A DNA stretch of 64,000 bases from Planctomycetota bacterium (lineage in GTDB: Bacteria > Planctomycetota > Planctomycetia > Pirellulales > Pirellulaceae): contig JAPLNI010000027.1 in NCBI GenBank assembly GCA_026692865.1, forward strand, positions 62,001 to 126,000, in the 5' to 3' direction. Below are positions 61,253-64,000 of the stretch, one piece after another (position 1 is the stretch's first letter; each line of letters begins with the position of its first letter). The position numbers and the translations under genes are program-made. The notes beneath the pieces were generated by a model that was not told the DNA's origin, made no database searches, and saw only the letters and a list, made by a program, of their open reading frames with translations.

Positions 61253-61362
61253 GAGTGCTTTTTCCAACTTAAAAATTGGGGTAGCTGAACTCGTAAGAAT
61301 TCAGATGTCTGGCGACATCTGCTACGAGTCTAAACCCGCGTTTTTCATCGGGACGAAGCACG
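61253..61362 (+). repeat. MITE-like dispersed repeat, copy E (internally deleted)
   Basis: The left end is GAGTGCTTTTTCCA and the right end GGGACGAAGCAC. The body has AACTTAAAAATTGGGG, first hairpin CTGAACTC-GTAA-GAATTCAG (61285-61304) and second hairpin CAGATGTC-TGGC-GACATCTG (61302-61321), which share CAG because the middle is deleted. CTACGAGTCTAAACCCGCG and TTTTTCATC follow. It is the best-preserved right part in the window. Confidence 0.85.
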
Positions 61363-61450
61363 ATCGCTTCGTAATGCCTGGAGCATAAGTGTCGGCTAGG
61401 GTAAACTCTCGGATTCAAAACTTTTGACTCTAGAGAAGCTTTATAAACTG

Positions 61451-63019
61451 ATGACTGTTCGAACTCGATTTGCCCCAAGTCCCACTGGATACCTTCATAT
61501 CGGAGGTGTTCGGACGGCTCTGTTCAATTATCTTTTAGCAAAACAGGCTGGCGGCCAGTTTATCTTGCGGATTGACGACACGGACAGTCAACGTAATGTG
61601 CAGGCAGCACTGCAACCTATTCTCGACGGCTTTCGTTGGCTTGGATTGGACTGGGATGAAGGGCCGGGGGTTGAAGGTCCGCATGCGCCCTACTTTCAAT
61701 CGCAACGTTCGCATCGGTATCAAGCAGCCGTGGAGCAGTTGCTAGCTTCCGGTCATGCTTATCACGACTTTGCCAAGCCCGAAGAGCTTCAAGCACTTCG
61801 TGAAGCGGCAGACAAGGAAAAAAAACAATTTGTTTACGATCGACGCTGGGCCGCAGAAACGCCCGAGCAAGCCAACGCCTTTCGAGCCGAAGGACGAGCC
61901 TCGGTAGTAAGGCTTAAGCTGCCACGCGAAGGCCAATGTGATTTTCACGACTTGGTCCGTGGCGATCTTTCATTCGAATGGATTGGCGAAGCGGATCACG
62001 TTGTACAGCGTGCTGATGGTACATGCTTGTATCACTTGGCAAGTGTCGTCGATGATCATGATTTTGATATTACGCACGTTGTCCGAGCTGTAGAGCATCT
62101 TCCCAATACGCCACGACAAATCTTTATTGCTCAAAGCCTAGGTTACAAGCTCCCTGCTTACGCGCACTTACCGTACGTCGCCGAGCCTGGTGGAACATCA
62201 AAGTTAAGTAAACGGAAGCTCGATCAGTATCTCAAGCAAAAGGATTTTGCGTCGCTCAACGCTCATGGTGCTTCGATCGCCAAGAGCATGAATATCGAAA
62301 CGACGAAGGAAGCGTTCAACCCAGTAGTGACCGATTTTTATCAGTCAATTGGCTTCATGCCAGAAGCAATCCTGAACTACCTACTGCTACTAGGTTGGTC
62401 GTTCGATGACTCGAAAGAAGACTTCACCATGGAAGAAGCAATTTGCTTGTTCACGCTAGGTCGAGTTAACAAATCGCCAGCTTCGTTCGATCCTCAAAAG
62501 CTGGTTTCGGTTCAGACGCGATGGATGAATGCCCTGGACATAAAGAAAAAAGTTGCGATGGTGCTTCCGTACCTTCAACGAGCCGGTTGGGTCAGCTCGC
62601 CACCGAATTGCGAACTAGGTCCACGACTTCAACAAATTGTCACCGCTGCTGGCGATCGTATTAAGGTTGCCGGAGACATTCTACAATTTGACGAACTGTT
62701 CTTAGCAGATGATCTGTTCCATTTTGATCAAGTTGTTTTTGATAAACGATTGAAGAATGATCCAGTGGCTTGCGGATTGATCAAGGAATTTCGAGAGGAA
62801 CTGGTCACCGCAGAATCATTCAATGCGGGACCATTGGAAGAACTCTTGAAGGCGTTCCTTGAAAAGCGAGCTTTAAAGTTCGGTCAAATTGCGGCTGGCT
62901 TGAGAACCGCTATTACTGGCAAGGCAACGGGTCTGCATTTGTTTGACTACTTCGAGATACTCGGCAAGGAATCTTCGCTTCGAAGGATCGATAGAGCGCT
63001 GAGGCTCTGTGATTCGTAA
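61451..63019 (+). CDS. gltX: Glutamate--tRNA ligase
   Basis: This 522-residue class I aminoacyl-tRNA synthetase has HIGH-like [17 protein letters not shown] (about 10-26) and KMSKS-like [11 protein letters not shown] (about 249-259). FILRIDDTD is the Glu-binding segment, and [13 protein letters not shown]-like ([19 protein letters not shown]) lies between. The C-terminal anticodon-binding half is present. ATG at 61451 ([10 protein letters not shown]) was chosen over 61424. It converges with the YdcF-like gene, with stop codons 3 bp apart. It forms Glu-tRNA and, in organisms using the amidotransferase route, may also charge tRNA-Gln. Confidence 0.96.
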   Translation: MTVRTRFAPSPTGYLHIGGVRTALFNYLLAKQAGGQFILRIDDTDSQRNVQAALQPILDGFRWLGLDWDEGPGVEGPHAPYFQSQRSHRYQAAVEQLLASGHAYHDFAKPEELQALREAADKEKKQFVYDRRWAAETPEQANAFRAEGRASVVRLKLPREGQCDFHDLVRGDLSFEWIGEADHVVQRADGTCLYHLASVVDDHDFDITHVVRAVEHLPNTPRQIFIAQSLGYKLPAYAHLPYVAEPGGTSKLSKRKLDQYLKQKDFASLNAHGASIAKSMNIETTKEAFNPVVTDFYQSIGFMPEAILNYLLLLGWSFDDSKEDFTMEEAICLFTLGRVNKSPASFDPQKLVSVQTRWMNALDIKKKVAMVLPYLQRAGWVSSPPNCELGPRLQQIVTAAGDRIKVAGDILQFDELFLADDLFHFDQVVFDKRLKNDPVACGLIKEFREELVTAESFNAGPLEELLKAFLEKRALKFGQIAAGLRTAITGKATGLHLFDYFEILGKESSLRRIDRALRLCDS

Positions 63020-63022
63020 AGA

Positions 63023-63934
63023 CTAACGCCCGATCAAGCTCCCTAAGTATTCTTTGATGGCGACTTCAATGCTGACCGTTGCTTGCGAGTTGGGCATGAG
63101 TTCAATCATCGTGAATTTGTTTCGGTTGGCTCGGTAATCAGCTGCGATTGAAGTCAAATCAAGCCCTTGAGCTTTTGCCAGTCGAATCGCACGTGGCATG
63201 TGAAAAGCGCTCGTGATCAACCCGCATCGTTTGCCTTCCCAGAACTCAGGCTTCGCTTTCAACGATTTCATTTCTTCACTCGTATTGATCCCTGTAATCA
63301 TCACAATTGCGGATTCGTTCACGTTCGACTCCACCAATATCTCTTTGGCTTGAAGCATGGGGTTCATCCTAGGATCCTCTTCGCTTCCCGGAAGTACGGT
63401 TCCCGGAAGTGCTGTTCCCGTCACAATAATGTTGCGAACGGCACCTGCATGATAGAGTCGTATGGCCAAGCTGATACGGTCCCCTGAGCCATTTAATTGA
63501 GGTCGAAGCTCAGGAGTAAGCCCCGTTCCACCCCCTAGCACCACCGCATAATCTAGCGGGTTATCCGCAGTCGGCACGTGAGATTCGACTTGCGATTCAA
63601 TTTGATCGATAATCCGCGAGGCCAGCAGTGGACTAGCACTAGCCCACACAAAGCAACCGAGCAACAGTAACCCGAGCCCAAGCGACCAGCGAGCGTTGCG
63701 AATCGCAAAGAGCCCAGATCCAATCAGCAAGAAAAAAACGATGCTCAATGGCATGAACAGCGACGTCGCAACCTTCTCCGCAACAGACCTACCATCCAAG
63801 TAAAACCCGGCAGATACCGCAAGCACGGGTGTAAGCAATGAGAAAAATGCAAGTCGAAGGAGCTGACGAGAAAAGCTAACCCGATATCGCGATGAATCGT
63901 CCTGTTGATTCATAGTGGACGAACTACGAGTCAT
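63023..63934 (-). CDS. YdcF/ElyC/SanA-like membrane protein (DUF218)
   Basis: This 303-residue protein has N-terminal membrane segments (LLRLAFFSLLTPVLAVSAGF, LFMPLSIVFFLLIGSGLFA, LGLGLLLLGCFVWA). A DUF218 domain follows: YAVVLGGGTGL, GDRISLAIRLYHAGAVRNII, SEEMKSLK and LITSAFHMPRAIRLAKAQGL. In E. coli ElyC works in envelope polymer assembly. ATG at 63934 has AGAAGG 5 bases upstream and is preferred to a GTG at 63964. A 15-bp tandem repeat (CCCGGAAGTACGGTT-like, two units near 63390) encodes LPGTVLPGS. Confidence 0.85.
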   Translation of the reverse strand: MTRSSSTMNQQDDSSRYRVSFSRQLLRLAFFSLLTPVLAVSAGFYLDGRSVAEKVATSLFMPLSIVFFLLIGSGLFAIRNARWSLGLGLLLLGCFVWASASPLLASRIIDQIESQVESHVPTADNPLDYAVVLGGGTGLTPELRPQLNGSGDRISLAIRLYHAGAVRNIIVTGTALPGTVLPGSEEDPRMNPMLQAKEILVESNVNESAIVMITGINTSEEMKSLKAKPEFWEGKRCGLITSAFHMPRAIRLAKAQGLDLTSIAADYRANRNKFTMIELMPNSQATVSIEVAIKEYLGSLIGR

Positions 63935-64000
63935 TAGAGCCTTCTTTCGGATTGGATTCGTCACTGATCATGGCGGATAGCTGGAGTTCTGTCAGTACAG
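63924..64000 (-). CDS. Possible C-terminal end of an upstream gene (partial)
   Basis: An open minus-strand frame enters from the right edge and ends ...AMISDESNPKEGSNDS at a TAG (63926-63924), overlapping the YdcF-like start by 11 bp. Composition looks coding-like, but only 25 codons are visible and no family can be named. Confidence 0.3.
   Translation of the reverse strand, partial: VLTELQLSAMISDESNPKEGSNDS

Noticed and set aside
1-64000. tRNA, rRNA, CRISPR arrays, prophage or intact insertion sequence
   Set aside because: I looked for cloverleaf T-arms, regularly spaced direct repeats, integrases and transposases and found none I could support.

Overview
The window looks like the chromosome of a Pirellulaceae-type planctomycete (Rhodopirellula and relatives) with moderate GC. 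The indicators are a DUF1559 pilin-like protein followed by a small lipoprotein, two large PVC-type haem proteins with HEAT repeats, formylglycine sulfatases, a subtilase carrying the planctomycetal N-terminal motif ESMEERRLMA, and many signal peptides and lipoboxes. No rRNA, tRNA, CRISPR array, phage or intact transposase was seen. This assignment is inference from gene families.

Left part (1-18200). A ZIP metal transporter runs off the left edge. A minus-strand block (6194 to 1111) encodes a Cys/Gly-rich secreted protein, an alpha/beta hydrolase, a LuxE/PaaK-like adenylating ligase and a CoA-acylating-type aldehyde dehydrogenase. The last three have the sizes and activities of LuxD, LuxE and LuxC, but there is no luciferase. 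Next come a PP2C phosphatase, an Lgt with a PDZ-like insert, IlvE, RNase HI, an esterase/methyltransferase/response-regulator operon, and a five-haem cytochrome translationally linked to an outer-membrane beta-barrel protein (possible electron conduit).

Middle (18200-39334). This holds a small membrane protein, a K+ channel with an RCK domain, a subtilase with a P domain, HEAT/TPR proteins around a dihaem cytochrome c lipoprotein, a DEAD-box helicase, Pgi, prfB with an intact programmed +1 frameshift, a pirin, small membrane proteins, and two sulfatases in one operon.

Right part (39335-64000). ArsR-ArsD-ArsA occur without an arsenite pump. They are followed by a PafA-like phosphatase, a ceramidase-like protein overlapping a PVC haem protein, CopZ-CopA behind a 13-bp inverted repeat, a fatty acid desaturase, a second PVC haem protein, the DUF1559/lipoprotein pair, a beta-propeller phytase, an HTTM membrane protein, GltX and a YdcF/ElyC-like protein.

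The most novel structure is a dispersed, non-coding, MITE-like repeat with seven copies in intergenic spaces. It is about 145 bp when complete, has terminal inverted repeats near TAGTGCTTTGTCCA, and holds two internal hairpins with 4-nt loops. Some copies are bounded by TA. At three copies the terminal CTAG or CTAA doubles as the stop codon of the neighbouring gene.
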